Part shown: positions 22,330 through 33,281 of the stretch, one piece after another
Layout: every line of letters begins with the position of its first letter
How positions within the stretch are numbered: position 1 is the first letter of the stretch
Program-made: the position numbers and the translations under genes
The notes under the pieces: model-generated
The model's database searches: none
Told to the model about the DNA's origin: nothing
The model's input: the letters and a program-made list of their open reading frames with translations, nothing else
NCBI GenBank assembly: GCA_903772945.1
Contig: CAICTM010000041.1
Coordinates: 62,001-126,000 of the forward strand
From: Seminavis robusta
Taxonomy: Eukaryota; Bacillariophyta; Bacillariophyceae; Naviculales; Naviculaceae
Direction of reading: 5' to 3'
Length of the DNA: 64,000 bases

Positions 22330-22803
22330 GGAATGGACGCTTGCTGCTGCTTTGCCCCTTGCTTGCTCAGACAGTCAACTTTACGGATGCATTTAAAAGT
22401 TTTAACCCAACAAGAACGCGACAAAATTTCCAAATATAAAGAAGCATGCGACTCCAATCGTGCTTCCTTCCATCCCTTTGTTGTTTCTGTGGATGGCATG
22501 CTTGCCCCACAAGCCAAGATTCTTTTACAACGCCTTGCTTCTGCTACTGCCTCCAAAACTCAATTTTCCTACTCTCAAATGATGTTCTTCATGCAGACCC
22601 GTATCTCAATTGCCCTTGTGAAAGCTACCCATTTATGTCTCCGTGGATCTCGCAAAGCCAAACCCTTCTGCCCCCGTAACGGTCCTCACTTTCTTGCCCC
22701 TGATCCCACCAAACCTAGTCCTGAATTTCGCCTGTTCTTTGCTTTTAAAAGCCTGGCCCCGGCTGGCTTCCGTAGATGACTACCCTACTCTAAACCCCCC
22801 CTT
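22330..22803 (+). mobile_element. LINE fragment, copy B: 3' end of reverse-transcriptase ORF plus 3' UTR
   Basis: The frame encodes the C-terminal block of a non-LTR retrotransposon polymerase protein common in diatoms: FHPFVVSVDGMLAPQAKILL, then YSQMMFFMQTRISIALVKAT and HLCLRGSRKAKPF. It ends at TGA 22777-22779 and continues into a short 3' UTR with TACTCTAAACCCCCCC. Everything 5' of this is missing, the usual LINE 5' truncation. It is the best preserved of four copies (570-778, 43553-43650, 48511-48807) and lies directly upstream of the LRR gene, whose promoter it may have displaced. Confidence 0.82.
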
Positions 22804-23096
22804 TTGAAGAAGAGAGGAGGACGAAAACTAGCCAGTAGTACTGCCAAAAATTTGGCCACATGGCGTGGCTCGTCCCCCTTCATCTTTTCGGTGAGCGAAC
22901 TTTTGAAACTGCCACCACAAGACTCCCACGCCCTCTACAAGATCCACACATCCTCTCCAAATTCTTTCGCGAGCTTCAGAATCTGGATTTTCAAATGCTG
23001 AGGTTCAGCCGTCATTGTCAGGTCGATCGAAAACGGAAGGAGAGTTAAATTAGGTGGATTGATTGATTGATTGATTGATTGATCACCAGCCATCCA
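22804..23096. other. LRR gene leader with (GATT)n microsatellite
   Basis: A GATT repeat fills 23057-23083. A short open frame from ATG 22860 (MAWLVPLHLFGERTF) could be an upstream exon or uORF of the LRR gene; no splice sites decide this. Confidence 0.4.
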
Positions 23097-24341
23097 ATGG
23101 TCAAATCACTACTGTTTGATTTGGAGAAGGGGACGGGACCTGTGCTCGAACTTCTTCGTTCGGACGAGGTGATCCAGACGGTTGAGTACATTCGTGTCGA
23201 GTACTGGGGAGATGGCAACGTCTTGGTATCGGACGACGAGCTGATTGTCATTTTTGGGATCATTGGCTCGTTGCCAAGGATTAGGGAGCTCCGCATCGAA
23301 TTTGACGAACTCCCGTTGCCAGCACAAGCCCTACGAAACGCCATGGCGCACCCGTATAGTCGCATTCGCTACATAGCATTGGAAGATGTGAGGCTATCGG
23401 GAAGCCTGGCTGATTTTGAGGACGTAGCCGACGCGGTGAGACGAAGTGCATCGTTGAAAACGTTTCGAATGTACCGATGTGGACCGTCCCCTGAAACCAG
23501 GGCAACTCTAGACCCGATCATAACAGCATTGTCGGATATTCCCACGTTGAAGGATGTCACTCTGAGCACCACGCACTTGTCTCCGGAGGCGTTGGGCGCT
23601 CTTGGTCGTTCCAAGTCATTGGAGACTGTTTCTTTGGATCACATGACCATATCGGCCTTGCCATTGGCCGAGTTGTGTCAATCCCAGAGCATTAAGGACC
23701 TCAAGTTCTGGGGGATGCCGGAGATCAACGACGACATTTCCTCCATGGAATCAGCACTTGCAATCAACAACAGTTTGAAGATGCTTCGGGTTCGCTACTG
23801 CCATTTGAACCAAAACTCGGGCGTGCACATCGCCCGCATGATTGCGGCGAACAAGACGCTCGAAAGCATCACTCTAGAGAACATGAACTGGAGGAACTTT
23901 GGTGGTCCTATTCAAAAAGCGTTGGAAATGAACAATACCTTGAGGAGCCTTTCCTTGTCCATTGACAGCAAAGACTTGCAAAACATCTCCAATGACGCAC
24001 AGCAAATCGCACTCGGTCTCGAGGTCAACATTGGCTTGCAAAGACTCCGCCTCCTGTTCCGGGATGTCTCTCTTAACGACATCCAGAAGGCGTTCCTTGG
24101 CCCCATCACTGGCATGCTCCGAAAGAACTATACTCTCGAGAGTCTCTACTTGAACAATGGCACCCTTGCCTTGAGCCCAGAGGTTGACTTTCTACTCAAG
24201 TTGAATCGCACAGGAAAGCGCCATTTACTCTACAAGCATGCTCCGAATGGAGAACTCATGGACATGCTAGCAGCTTACAGTGGCGACCCCAGCATTACTC
24301 ACTACGCTCTCACCATGAATCCGGCCCTGTTTCACGTCTAA
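23097..24341 (+). CDS. Ribonuclease-inhibitor-like leucine-rich-repeat protein
   Basis: About 414 residues from ATG 23097 (MVKSLLFDLEKGTGP); an in-frame TTG lies slightly upstream inside the GATT repeat. From residue 70 it consists of 28-30-residue LRRs with phrases like IRELRIEF, SLETVSLDHMTIS, NSLKMLRVRYCHLN, TLESITLENMNW and TLRSLSLSI. These match the RNI-type repeat of animal and diatom LRR proteins. There is no signal peptide or membrane segment, so it is probably intracellular. The last residues (ITHYALTMNPALFHV) recall the end of a diatom LRR family that I cannot name. Function unknown, probably protein binding. Confidence 0.7.
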   Translation: MVKSLLFDLEKGTGPVLELLRSDEVIQTVEYIRVEYWGDGNVLVSDDELIVIFGIIGSLPRIRELRIEFDELPLPAQALRNAMAHPYSRIRYIALEDVRLSGSLADFEDVADAVRRSASLKTFRMYRCGPSPETRATLDPIITALSDIPTLKDVTLSTTHLSPEALGALGRSKSLETVSLDHMTISALPLAELCQSQSIKDLKFWGMPEINDDISSMESALAINNSLKMLRVRYCHLNQNSGVHIARMIAANKTLESITLENMNWRNFGGPIQKALEMNNTLRSLSLSIDSKDLQNISNDAQQIALGLEVNIGLQRLRLLFRDVSLNDIQKAFLGPITGMLRKNYTLESLYLNNGTLALSPEVDFLLKLNRTGKRHLLYKHAPNGELMDMLAAYSGDPSITHYALTMNPALFHV

Positions 24342-24625
24342 CAAAGCTACAATTCACAAATTATTCTGTGTTGACCGGTTCTGAAACCAACCCACCAACC
24401 GTGCTTATCTTGCCCCATGACAAGTGGAAGCAATTGAGCCATCCCAAAACGTACGAAGAAATACTACAGCATAACTCATAATAACTCATAACGAACTTTT
24501 TGACCTGCATTTCAGCAATATCGCTGTGCTTTTCAGTGCAGTAAGGGCTCAACTATGCATCAGTTGAAAAAAGAGGGAACATCCATCCCACTTGGGAAGT
24601 CTCTCGGCAGCATCAAGTTTTCCAT

Positions 24626-25237
24626 CTACATAAAAGCGGACGACACAAACAGCTCTCGAAGTTCGGGGAATCCTTCAAAGAAATGAGATCGTCCTGGCAG
24701 CATCTTGTATGTATCCGTCAAGCCGAGACCATCTCTTATTTGCTCGGCCTCGTGCAAGGGAATGAAGGGATCATCATCGGAATGAAATTGATACCAAATG
24801 GGACAGTTCTGTTTCATTTGGTCAAACAGATAGGGATTGGTAACCTCCCCTCCATCGGCATTCGTCTGCGGGTAATATCCCGACGCCCGTTCCCCGGCAT
24901 CGCCCAAATCGGTATATGTGGCGGACACCAAGACGACCGCCTTGAGGGGATACTGCTCGGCATATCGCAGTGCCGCTTGTGCTCCCGAGCTATGACCGAC
25001 GAGAATAATGTTGGAAGGATCCTCGGTTTCTTCTGCCTTGGCACGGATAAAGGGGATCCATTTGGCACGACGGGCTCGATGGGGATCTGGAAAGTTTTCA
25101 CAAACACTGGGTATCTTTAGCTCTTGCAGTTGGGTGTGGAATTCACCGTACCAATTGGATCTTTTAACGTTGGTGCATCCATTGCCTGGGCAGATGATGA
25201 CTGTGGCGGCTCTTGTGGTGGGTACTGATGTCTTCAT
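24626..25237 (-). CDS. RBBP9/YdeN-type serine hydrolase (alpha/beta fold)
   Basis: About 203 residues from the first ATG (MKTSVPTTRAATVIICPGNG). A longer reading with a hydrophobic leader would need a GTG start just after an in-frame TAA, so I prefer this ATG; an upstream exon cannot be excluded. Family blocks are clear: PGNGCTNV at the oxyanion side, NWYGEF, then GHSSGAQAALRYAEQYP with the nucleophile Ser. GERASGYY follows, then DDDPFIP with the catalytic Asp and GRSHFFEGFPEL with the catalytic His. RBBP9 relatives are small intracellular serine hydrolases or aminopeptidases. Length matches the family (about 190). It is tail-to-tail with the LRR gene. Confidence 0.88.
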   Translation of the reverse strand: MKTSVPTTRAATVIICPGNGCTNVKRSNWYGEFHTQLQELKIPSVCENFPDPHRARRAKWIPFIRAKAEETEDPSNIILVGHSSGAQAALRYAEQYPLKAVVLVSATYTDLGDAGERASGYYPQTNADGGEVTNPYLFDQMKQNCPIWYQFHSDDDPFIPLHEAEQIRDGLGLTDTYKMLPGRSHFFEGFPELRELFVSSAFM

Positions 25238-25472
25238 TATTGTATTGTCGTCCACTACGATGCTAATTCCATGCGAGAAAGCGAGCAAGATACTGAGAGT
25301 GCGAAGGCAATCACGCCACACAAAGATTTAGGCAGGAAAAGCTAGCCGGTAAGTCGACCTCAGTGTAAATGACGTCATAAAAGCTACTACTAGTAGTAGC
25401 CAGCTTTTCGCCTGAAATCGAACACGCTCCCCACTCACACAACAAAGATCCATCTGATCTTGACTATCGACC

Positions 25473-26620
25473 ATGGCCAAGGACGAACCTGCCGCTGCCA
25501 AGAAGCGCGATGCTTCCGATGTGTACGATCGTCAGATTCGACTATGGGGAAAAGAGGCTCAGGTAGGGAGACTTCTTGTTCTTTTGTTTTGATTTGGATC
25601 TTTTCGCACACATAGAGAAAGTAACCAATGCCTTCCACTGTCGACGCCGTCATAGGAGAAAATGGCCAAAGCCAAGGTTCTGTACATTCACGTGACGGGA
25701 GTGTCGTCGGAAGTGCTCAAGAATTTGGTATTGGCCGGAATTCGAGCGACGATTTGCGACAATCGCCCCTTTCCCAGTGCCGCGGCGTCGACCCCGTCCT
25801 TTTTGCTGCCTCCTTCTACCACGGGCGAACCGGCCGCCAAAAAGACCAAATTCGAGACCGTGGGTGCCGCCTTGAAACCGGTCGTTGAAAATTTGAATTT
25901 GCTCTTGGGAGACTGTGGCATTATTGACAAGGACGTGTCCGAGTTGGATGCCGAGTTGCTGAAAGAGTTTCCCATTGTCATGGCATCTCGGATTCCACCG
26001 TCCGAAGCACTGCGATTGTCCAAGATTGTCACGGCGGCGGGAAACAAATTCTTTTTGGCCGATTGTTTTGGGCTCTACGGGAGTAGCTTGATGGATTTGG
26101 GCGAGCACACATTTCGTCCCGAACAGGGCAAAAAGTTGCTCGACCCCAAACCACTCCGCCCCAGAGTCACATTGGAAATGGCATTGTTGGAAACTCCCTT
26201 TCATACATCACTCCAAAAATTCAAAAAGAAATATCGGGAACACCTCCCGTGGAATGGATGCGCTATCGATTGGTCTTGGAGTATTTCGAACAAACCAAAC
26301 GGTGGCCTACCGCCGACGATGCCGACGATTTCGTCACCCGCTCGAAAGCATATCTGGCCCAAACAACTCCCAATTTGCCCCCTCACCCCGTGCTACAAGA
26401 AGAGTCTTTGAAAACGTTGGCGTCCATGGATGGGGAATTTGCTCCCGTGTGTGCCGTGTTGGGGGGGCTCCTGGGAAATGAAGTCATCAAAGCCATTAGT
26501 GGAAAGGGAGAACCGGCCAACAATACACTGCACTTTTCGGCCGATACGTGCGAGGCCATTACATTCTTGGTACATTCCAAGGCCAATCCGGACGATGATG
26601 AAAACTACAAAAAGAAATAA
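25473..26620 (+). CDS. SAE1: SUMO-activating enzyme subunit 1 (SAE1/AOS1)
   Basis: Exon 1 is 25473-25562 and exon 2 starts at 25656; the 93-bp intron has GTAGGG and CATAG borders. The N-terminus has the E1 signature YDRQIRLWGKEAQ, and the middle part NLVLAGIRATICDN. The C-terminal part has the E1 helices (YFEQTKRWPTADDADDF) and the closing motif FAPVCAVLGGLLGNEVIKAI. With UBA2 this subunit forms the E1 that activates SUMO. The glycine loop that follows in active E1-like folds is replaced by VTGVSSE, as expected for the non-catalytic subunit. The frame shifts once at the CCC run 26246-26248: REHLP before it, VEWMRYRL after it. One extra C would restore about 355 residues. An assembly indel is the likely cause, since both sides are well conserved. 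Confidence 0.88.
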
Positions 26621-27374
26621 ATACAGTTGGCACTAATTTATCATACGGTAATCAGCCCTGAACGAATACTGTAGTCACGACCAGGGTCAGTCCAGCGCAT
26701 ACGGTACTGTATCATATATTTGTTGGTTGGCAGCGTCAAGATTCTAAAAAGTCTAGTCTATCGTCTCAGTTGCATACGGTACGTTACGACAGTCAATGAG
26801 GCCTCCAAAAAGTCTTATGGTTCCTGTAGATAGAGCTATTCTAGCTACGAGTACGGTGGAATTTTCCACCAGGATCCAAGCTAGAGCATTGGTAAGATCC
26901 ACTCGTTACTCTGATCGGCAAGAAGATGTCGTTGCCTTTACAAATCCCACCCACCCTGTCTGCTCAGTTCAGCCAATGACCCCATCGCTTACCGGTACTT
27001 CTTAGTTGATGGCTACGGCATGGCATACTGAAGGAGGTGGTTGGGTCAACGGTGTTACCTGGTAGGTGTTGGGTGTTGGGTGGGGAGTGTGGAAAACCAG
27101 AGCTGGAAGACGGAAAGCCCAATGCATTTGCAGCTCAGCCGGATTTTCACTTCGCCAGAAGCCGAAATAAGATCGCATCGCCAAGTCCAGTCCTCACAAC
27201 GCCAATCGAAGCCATCAACGAAGGGCTTCGATTCATTAGCTCTTGCTTACCCCCGTCGCGTCGTTGCTGCTACCACTCACTACAGTACTTCCCTTTGTAT
27301 CAAGCAGAATCAGAGCGTGGGGATTAGACTGACGAGAAGAAAGCAAAGCGAGGCGCTGTTCGATCAATTTTATC
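26621..27374. other. Intergenic
   Basis: About 750 bp upstream of the AT-hook protein. Scattered TACGGTAC and CTAGCTA words, no supportable gene. Confidence 0.4.
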
Positions 27375-28976
27375 ATGTCCGACGAGGGCGAGGCAAAGAC
27401 ACAAGTCGAGGAACAGACACAAGTCGAGGAACAGCCTGAAGGCGAGCAAAAGACAGAGGTCGAGGAACAGACAGACCCAGAGCCAGTAGAGGCTGCGACT
27501 GCTACTGTGACTGATAATGTTGCTCCTGACGAGCCTGCACCAGCCGAAGCCTGGGCTTCCGCTGCAGCTGCTGAAACAGAGGAGGACCTCAAGCCTGCCG
27601 CAGAGGAGGACGATCCACCAGCCGACACCGAAGCTCGTGAGAGAATGATTGGAGTCAAAATCGCCAAAGACTTTGATGACGCCACTTACACTGGAGAGGT
27701 CAAATCGGCCGCTGTCTCCAATGGTGTCGTCATATACAGGGTTGTGTATACAGATGGAGATTCGGAAGACATGACGTTGATCGAGGTGGAGGATGCCTCT
27801 GTGAAGTACGACACCCTCCAAGAAGAAATGTGGAATATCATGGCACGCTTGGTTGGTTTGGATGATGCTGGCCTGGACAAGCTCAAGACTGAAGGAATTA
27901 CCGACATCAAGAAGCTAGAATTGTTTGGCGGAGGAACCACTCAAAATCCATTCCTCAGCCTCGATTTGCCTCTCATTACCACACAGCAACTTCATTTGGT
28001 GGCTACATTTCTTTTGAACGATGGCATTTTGACGCCTACCTCCAAATTGGAAGATATTGCCCGCTTCAATCAGGCCAAGGCGACGGCTGTTTCTCCTCCC
28101 CAAAAGGCAAAGAAACCAGAGACGGCTGCACGTAGCAGCAGTCCAACCAAGCGTGCCAGGGGCAGGCCCAAAAAGACAGAGACTGCTCCTCGCAGCACTA
28201 CCAAGCGAGGACGGGGGCGTCCCAAAAAGACGGAAACTGCTGGTAGCCCTGCCAAACGAGGCCCCGGACGACCCAGAGCGGCTAGCACTGGCTCTGCTGC
28301 CAAACGAGGCCTCGGACGGCCCAGAAAGACCGAGACTGCCAGCACTGGCTCTCCTGCCAAGCGAGGCCCCCCACGGGCCAGAAACACAGAAGCTTCAAGT
28401 ACCGATGCTAGTCCTGCCAAACGAGGCCGTGGACGGCCCAAGAAGACAGAGGCTACAAGTACCGATGCTAGTCCTGCCAAACGAGGCCGTGGACGGCCCA
28501 AAAAGACAGAGACTTCAACTACCGATGCTAGTCCTGCCAAACGAGGCCGTGGGCGGCCCAAAAAGTCGGAAACTGGTATCAAGCAAGAGACTGTGAACGA
28601 AGCCGCCGTCAGTGTTGCTGCAGCTGCCTCTGCGAATCCTCCCAAAAGAGGAAGAGGAAGACCCCGAAAGAACGAGGCTACTAGTGTGGAACCTGCCGCC
28701 AAAAAGACTCGAGTGAACGAGGAGGATTATCGCGGTCCTCCAACGGAACCACTGGAGGGTGTAGCCAATTGGCCTGGATCGGCCTCTGAGGGTTGGACTT
28801 ATGCATCGTCGAAACGTCCCAACACAAATGCCGTGGACCGAACTTGGTACACTCCCGGTGGCCACTGCTTTCGCAGCAAGGTTGCCGTCCGCAAGTTTCT
28901 CAAAGCCCTCCAACATTGTGGTGGCGATGAATCGGAGGCATTGAAAATTTACAAGGGCTTCAACGCGGAGGCGTAG
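27375..28976 (+). CDS. Chromatin protein: Tudor-like domain, nine AT-hooks, MBD-like C-terminus
   Basis: A 533-residue single-exon protein from an ATG. An acidic Glu/Thr/Ala-rich N-terminus holds EEQ repeats. Residues about 92-150 (IGVKIAKDFDDATYTGEV...YRVVYTDGDSEDMTLIE) look like a Tudor/Agenet-type reader. From residue 250 nine AT-hook-like units follow, with core GRP flanked by basic residues (KRGRGRPKKTE and variants; one has decayed to KRGPPRARNTE). These bind the minor groove of AT-rich DNA. The C-terminus (EGWTYASSKR...RTWYTPGGHCFRSKVAVRKFL) recalls the methyl-CpG-binding/TAM fold, with the Trp-Tyr-x-Pro-x-G and FRSK signatures. A role as a chromatin reader or architectural protein is inferred. 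The repeats rest on a tandem DNA array. Confidence 0.83.
   Translation: MSDEGEAKTQVEEQTQVEEQPEGEQKTEVEEQTDPEPVEAATATVTDNVAPDEPAPAEAWASAAAAETEEDLKPAAEEDDPPADTEARERMIGVKIAKDFDDATYTGEVKSAAVSNGVVIYRVVYTDGDSEDMTLIEVEDASVKYDTLQEEMWNIMARLVGLDDAGLDKLKTEGITDIKKLELFGGGTTQNPFLSLDLPLITTQQLHLVATFLLNDGILTPTSKLEDIARFNQAKATAVSPPQKAKKPETAARSSSPTKRARGRPKKTETAPRSTTKRGRGRPKKTETAGSPAKRGPGRPRAASTGSAAKRGLGRPRKTETASTGSPAKRGPPRARNTEASSTDASPAKRGRGRPKKTEATSTDASPAKRGRGRPKKTETSTTDASPAKRGRGRPKKSETGIKQETVNEAAVSVAAAASANPPKRGRGRPRKNEATSVEPAAKKTRVNEEDYRGPPTEPLEGVANWPGSASEGWTYASSKRPNTNAVDRTWYTPGGHCFRSKVAVRKFLKALQHCGGDESEALKIYKGFNAEA
28406..28585. repeat. 60-bp coding tandem repeat (3 units)
   Basis: Three nearly identical 60-bp units, each containing GCTAGTCCTGCCAAACGAGG and encoding one AT-hook plus its spacer (TDASPAKRGRGRPKK). 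Shorter diverged units precede them from about 28130. Confidence 0.8.
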
Positions 28977-29539
28977 TCATTTGTGGTGTTGTTTCCAATC
29001 GCAGGAGACTGCTTTGTGAACTCACCATTCCGTTGATCTGGATGAATGGAATGGTTGTCTCTGGATCATGCAATGGGAACACTCGAAATCAATGGGGTTT
29101 TGGTCGTGCAAATATTATCATTCAGTTTCTCATCTTGGTTTTCACAATCTAACGTAGCTGCGGTAAAGTAAATCATGTTTTTGTGAAATGCTGTGGTACT
29201 CTCATACTGTCACAGTACTGTAGCTAAGAGCAGCAGTGTTTCCGGTAGACAGAGTAGTCGGCAGAATTGTCGATTCTTCTGTGGTCGGAAGCAATAGTTG
29301 GAGAAACTGTAGGCACTGAAAGTGGTTCAGCTTGGCGCTTTGTCGTCTCAGCAATCGTTGGAGAAACTGTAGGTTCGGCAGTCTTCACAATTGGAGTTGT
29401 TGATGTGAGGATCGACTAAATAAAGTCTCTTCAAGCAACTGTTGGTCCAGAACATTGTTGCCCAATTTTGCCTGGACCTTAGGCACTTTGGCACTTTGAA
29501 CGTGGAAAAGAACCTAAAGAATTTTATAGTAGACTAAAG
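28977..29539. other. Intergenic 3' flank
   Basis: No gene. A diverged pair of GCAATnGTTGGAGAAACTGT words lies near 29290 and 29350. Confidence 0.4.
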
Positions 29540-30216
29540 AGCATTCTCTAACTTTTGCGTTCGTCCTAAAACTCGTCCTAAGAAATAGTTTAGGACGAAT
29601 ATTAGGACGAAAGCAGTCTCTAACTCAAACTCGTCCTAAAAACTCGTCCTATTTTTAAGACGGTTTTTTTTGGGACCATTTTTCTCGTCCTAAATTTCTG
29701 AAATAGGACGGGAAAAAACAACTTGTTCTAAAACTCGTCCTAAATATTCCTCTAAATCTTTGAAGATTGATGACATCATCATCTCACCAAGACTGAGTTA
29801 ATAAGACTGAGTCAAGTCATCAAGCCAGTTGCACCGATATCGCACCTCCACCGCTACTAACTAGTACCCACTGTTAACTCTGTTAACTCGCTAGCTAAAG
29901 AGGTATCTACCTTACTAGCTAGATAACAACTCACAGTATACACAACACATAGGTGCTGCTGTTGGTAGCTTCTAACACACTATCAGAGCCACTTTAATCG
30001 GTTAATAGAGGAGAGGTGCAAATGTTGGGACGAGTTTTTAGGACAATTTTTTAGAGATTGAAACTCATCATATGAACTTGTCTTAAAATTCGACCTATCT
30101 AAGTCCGGTTTTAGGACGAGATTATTAGAGAGTGCCGATTCGTCCTAAAAAGATGTCCTAAAGCTAAGACGAGTAATTTTGGACGAGTTTTAGGACGAGA
30201 AAAGTTAGAGGATGCT
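29540..30216. mobile_element. Non-autonomous fold-back / MITE-like element
   Basis: The ends form a terminal inverted repeat: left AGCATTCTCTAACTTTTGCG, right end complement AGCATCCTCTAACTTTTCTC, both followed by CGTCCTAAAACTCGTCC. Inside, the words CTCGTCCTAAAA and its complement recur many times. A second inner pair (TCTCTAACTC..CGTCCTAAAA) suggests a nested or multi-arm structure. The element is 677 bp with no coding capacity. No clear target-site duplication is visible. The superfamily cannot be named. Confidence 0.8.
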
Positions 30217-30293
30217 AATGGAATTTTTCCCTGAGATCCTTGTAAAAAAGAATAAATCAGACAAACACAAAACGAAAGCAAAAGATCCAATCT

Positions 30294-30370
30294 CTACTAG
30301 CTAGTAGCTAGCTAGCTACTAGCTAGTAGCCCAAACAAACGAAGTGCCCTTGCAAGCTAGCTAGCTAGTG
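30294..30370. repeat. CTAG tetramer palindrome cluster
   Basis: Overlapping CTAGCTAG and CTAGTAG words form several nested palindromes over about 75 bp between the fold-back element and the transposon. Confidence 0.8.
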
Positions 30371-30399
30371 CTTGCAGCCACTCCTCCTACTAAGAAATA

Positions 30400-30437
30400 A
30401 CCTCGGCAGTACTGCCCTGAGTTCTCAACCCCTTTAA
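30400..30437. repeat. Dispersed 38-nt motif, copy 1
   Basis: ACCTCGGCAG, a small palindrome, then TGAGTTCTCAACCCCTTTA. The same arrangement is at 57028-57066. A CGGCAG/CTGCC inverted pair makes a short hairpin. Identity unknown. Confidence 0.6.
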
Positions 30438-30664
30438 GGAGGTACCACCCGGTTTTACTCCCGAGTTTGTTCAGATCAGTCACCAATCTTTTGATAAAAT
30501 AGATATCCATGGTGTAGCATACACCAAGACCTCCTCCGTCATCATTCTCGATCACAGCCAAATAGCTAGCAGATGGAATCCTTCTTTTTGGAATTTTCTA
30601 TTTTACCTAGCTTTTATCTTGCACCATGGCATCCAACTGGCGTCAAAAGTAAACAACGGCAAAC

Positions 30665-33117
30665 ATGAGTGAGGTAACAGGAACAGAGGATTCTGTTGCT
30701 GTTGTTGTTCCTGAGGATGCTACTCCCGATGTAGTAAGACAAAGTGATAGGCAACGTGGTATCAGGCCAGCTGAGTGTTCCAATACCCTTAGCTCCGTGA
30801 GAGCTTCCAGCGTACACCAAAGAGAGTTGAACAAGTTAGCCTCGGATCAAGAAAGGACATTGTCAGCAAGCTACCTGGTTGGGAAAAAGAGAAACTGAAT
30901 ATGGGTGCCCAAAGAAAGAGAGAACAACCAAAGGCAACACCATCGCCGCTGATCATTTCCAAAGATGTCATGGCGGAGACACCTTTAGCGACCCAACCGG
31001 ATGAACCAACAAGGAAGAAGCCACCAACTCCAAGAAGGCTTATCCTAGAACACAAAGGATTGTCTGAATTGGTCAATACTTCAACTCGATGCTATACATG
31101 CAAGCAACCAAGTGTCGAACTTACATTCAGCACTACTTGTGTAACCTCTGTTGGGCAATTGTCTTGTTCCAACAAAGAGTGCGAGACATTTGGCTCCACG
31201 AAGAGTTCACCGGTCGCCAAGACATCCTTGCCAAAGAAGACTCAACATGCACGGAACCTTGACTATTCCTGCAACATACAGTTTGTGTTAGCTTTTCTTT
31301 GGTCTGGGGATGGCGGAGTGGAGGCACAGCGGACACTTGCCATGTTGAACTTACCCAATTACACCACAATGTCCAAGAAATCCTTTTCGAATATCGAGTT
31401 GTCACTTGCTCCTTACATACGGGAGGTTTGTCACAAGGCCATCGTGGACAATTTGGTGGAAGAAGTTCGAAGGAGTGCACATGCCGACAACTTCAACTTT
31501 GTGGAATGGGAGGCAGCTGTTCGAAATGGAGAACGTCCAGTGATGAGAGCAGTTGTTAATGGCGGAATGGACATGGGGTGGAATCAGAAGGGAAGCGGAC
31601 GAGCGTACAACTCACCTTCAGGCCATGCAAGTATCATGGGTGCAATGACTGGAAAACCAATCTGCATCTGTCAACGATCAAAGTTCTGCCGCAAGTGTCA
31701 ATACACCTCAGCCGTGGACTCGATGTACCAGAGCATCAGTGCACAATCAACTATGAGGGGAGTTCTGGTGGTATGGAACCGGCATCTCTTTTGATCATGG
31801 TGGAGGAGATCTATGACTTGTACAATTTGGAGATTGCGAAACTTTGTACCGATGACGACTCCACGATGAAGGCCCATTGCAAATGGAGTAACAAAGACTG
31901 GCTGGCACACCACAACTTGGACAAACTCCCCATCCTTGATACACGAAAAAGGGAAAGCCGAGAACCAGGACAGATGGTCATCTCCGATACCCAATTCCGC
32001 AACCACTGTTCGTTGCTGATCCAGCCCACAGGAAGAAGACTCTTCGCAATCATCTGTACGCGTTGAAAGGACAGGGAGTTAAGAAAAGTTTTGACTTGAC
32101 TGCCGGCGATATCCTTCGAGTGACAACTTACTACGTGTATGTTCTTCGCAAATTGCCATCACTCTCAAAGGAGCAGTGGGTGGCAGCTGCAAAGGCTATA
32201 CTGGAACACACATTCGACAATCACGAGTTCTGTGGTGACTTTTGTTTGCGGAAGAAGCAGACAGAAAAGGAAAGGAGTGAGTGCGGAAAAGTGTACGATG
32301 CAGGACAAAAGACAAAGCTCTATACGAGTCTTTGCTTGAACCCATCATTCAATTTACCACGATGGAAAGACTGGAAGAATCCAACCACTTCATGTCAACA
32401 AATGCGAATGAGTCGCTGAACAACACAATTGCCTGGCTAGCTCCAAAGAACAAAGTGTATGCTGGTTCATTATCATTGCAGAATCGAGTATGCATAGCCG
32501 TCGGCATCACTCTGCTGGGTGTAGAAGAGTTCTTTCACCGGTTGTTCGACACAATTGGTCTTGAAATGGAGGAAGGGACGGCCTACTTTCTTCGGCAACA
32601 GGAAGAATATCGAAAGAAAAGAATCAGTAAGAGAAGAACCTTGGAGTACAAGAAAAAGAGAAACCGCGAAACTTACGAGAAGATAAAGGACTACCAACAA
32701 AACTCCAACAGGATAGGAAAGACGGCCGCTTGTATTCCTCCTGGGATCGCCCTTGCCGAACCAACAAAAAAGCAACAGAAACGAAAAGTTTCGAAGATAA
32801 AGACTGCAGTACACAAAGTGTGTGGCAGTTGTGGTGAAATCGGTCACTCACGATCCAGCTTCAAAGGATGCATCAACCACGGAAAACCAAAGGCCTTGCA
32901 TGTGAGAGTCACTACTCAGTCGAATGTGGAAACCGTGCAGGAGTGCGAGGTGGCCATTCCAACGGAGGAACAAAGAGAGATAAGCGAGCATGACATCGCT
33001 ATTGCCACCTTAGAGTTGGTAGACTACATTGACTTTGGCGAAGACACAGAACGTGTTACCAGCGAGGTACAGGGATTGGCCGGAGTTGAAGATCTTTCAG
33101 AAGCGGAAAGCGATTAG
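30665..33117 (+). mobile_element. Mutator-like DNA transposase gene, frameshifted
   Basis: Coding content is continuous but spread over three frames. An N-terminal part (from MSEVTGTEDS and from MGAQRKREQP) is followed by a zinc-binding block CYTCKQP...LSCSNKEC. The core contains GGMDMGWNQKGSGRAYNSPS then GHASIMGAMTGKPI, the first-Asp region of the Mutator-like transposase domain. Later parts include DDDSTMKAHCKW, the SNHFMSTNANESLNNTIAW block and a CCHC zinc knuckle (CGSCGEIGHSRSSFKGC). Frame changes occur near 30835, 31690, 32010-32066 and 32270-32330, so this copy is inactive unless some are assembly errors. No terminal inverted repeats were recognised by eye. A second gene converges on it at 33282. 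Confidence 0.75.
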
Positions 33118-33281
33118 ACAGAAAGGTAAAGTGACAAATAGTATGAGTATCTAAGTAATTGGATTATACTGTCCGACTGTAGACTTTTCCTCAATTCTAG
33201 CGAACACAGTAACTTGTTGTTACATCGCTGATCTTTTTCGATTCTTTTTCAATAACAAACGGGGCCATTCTTTGCGTTGGT

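Noticed and set aside
28070-28702. 210-codon minus-strand frame with repeated FLGRPRPRLAGLAS
   Set aside because: Antisense reading of the AT-hook array, no independent signal.
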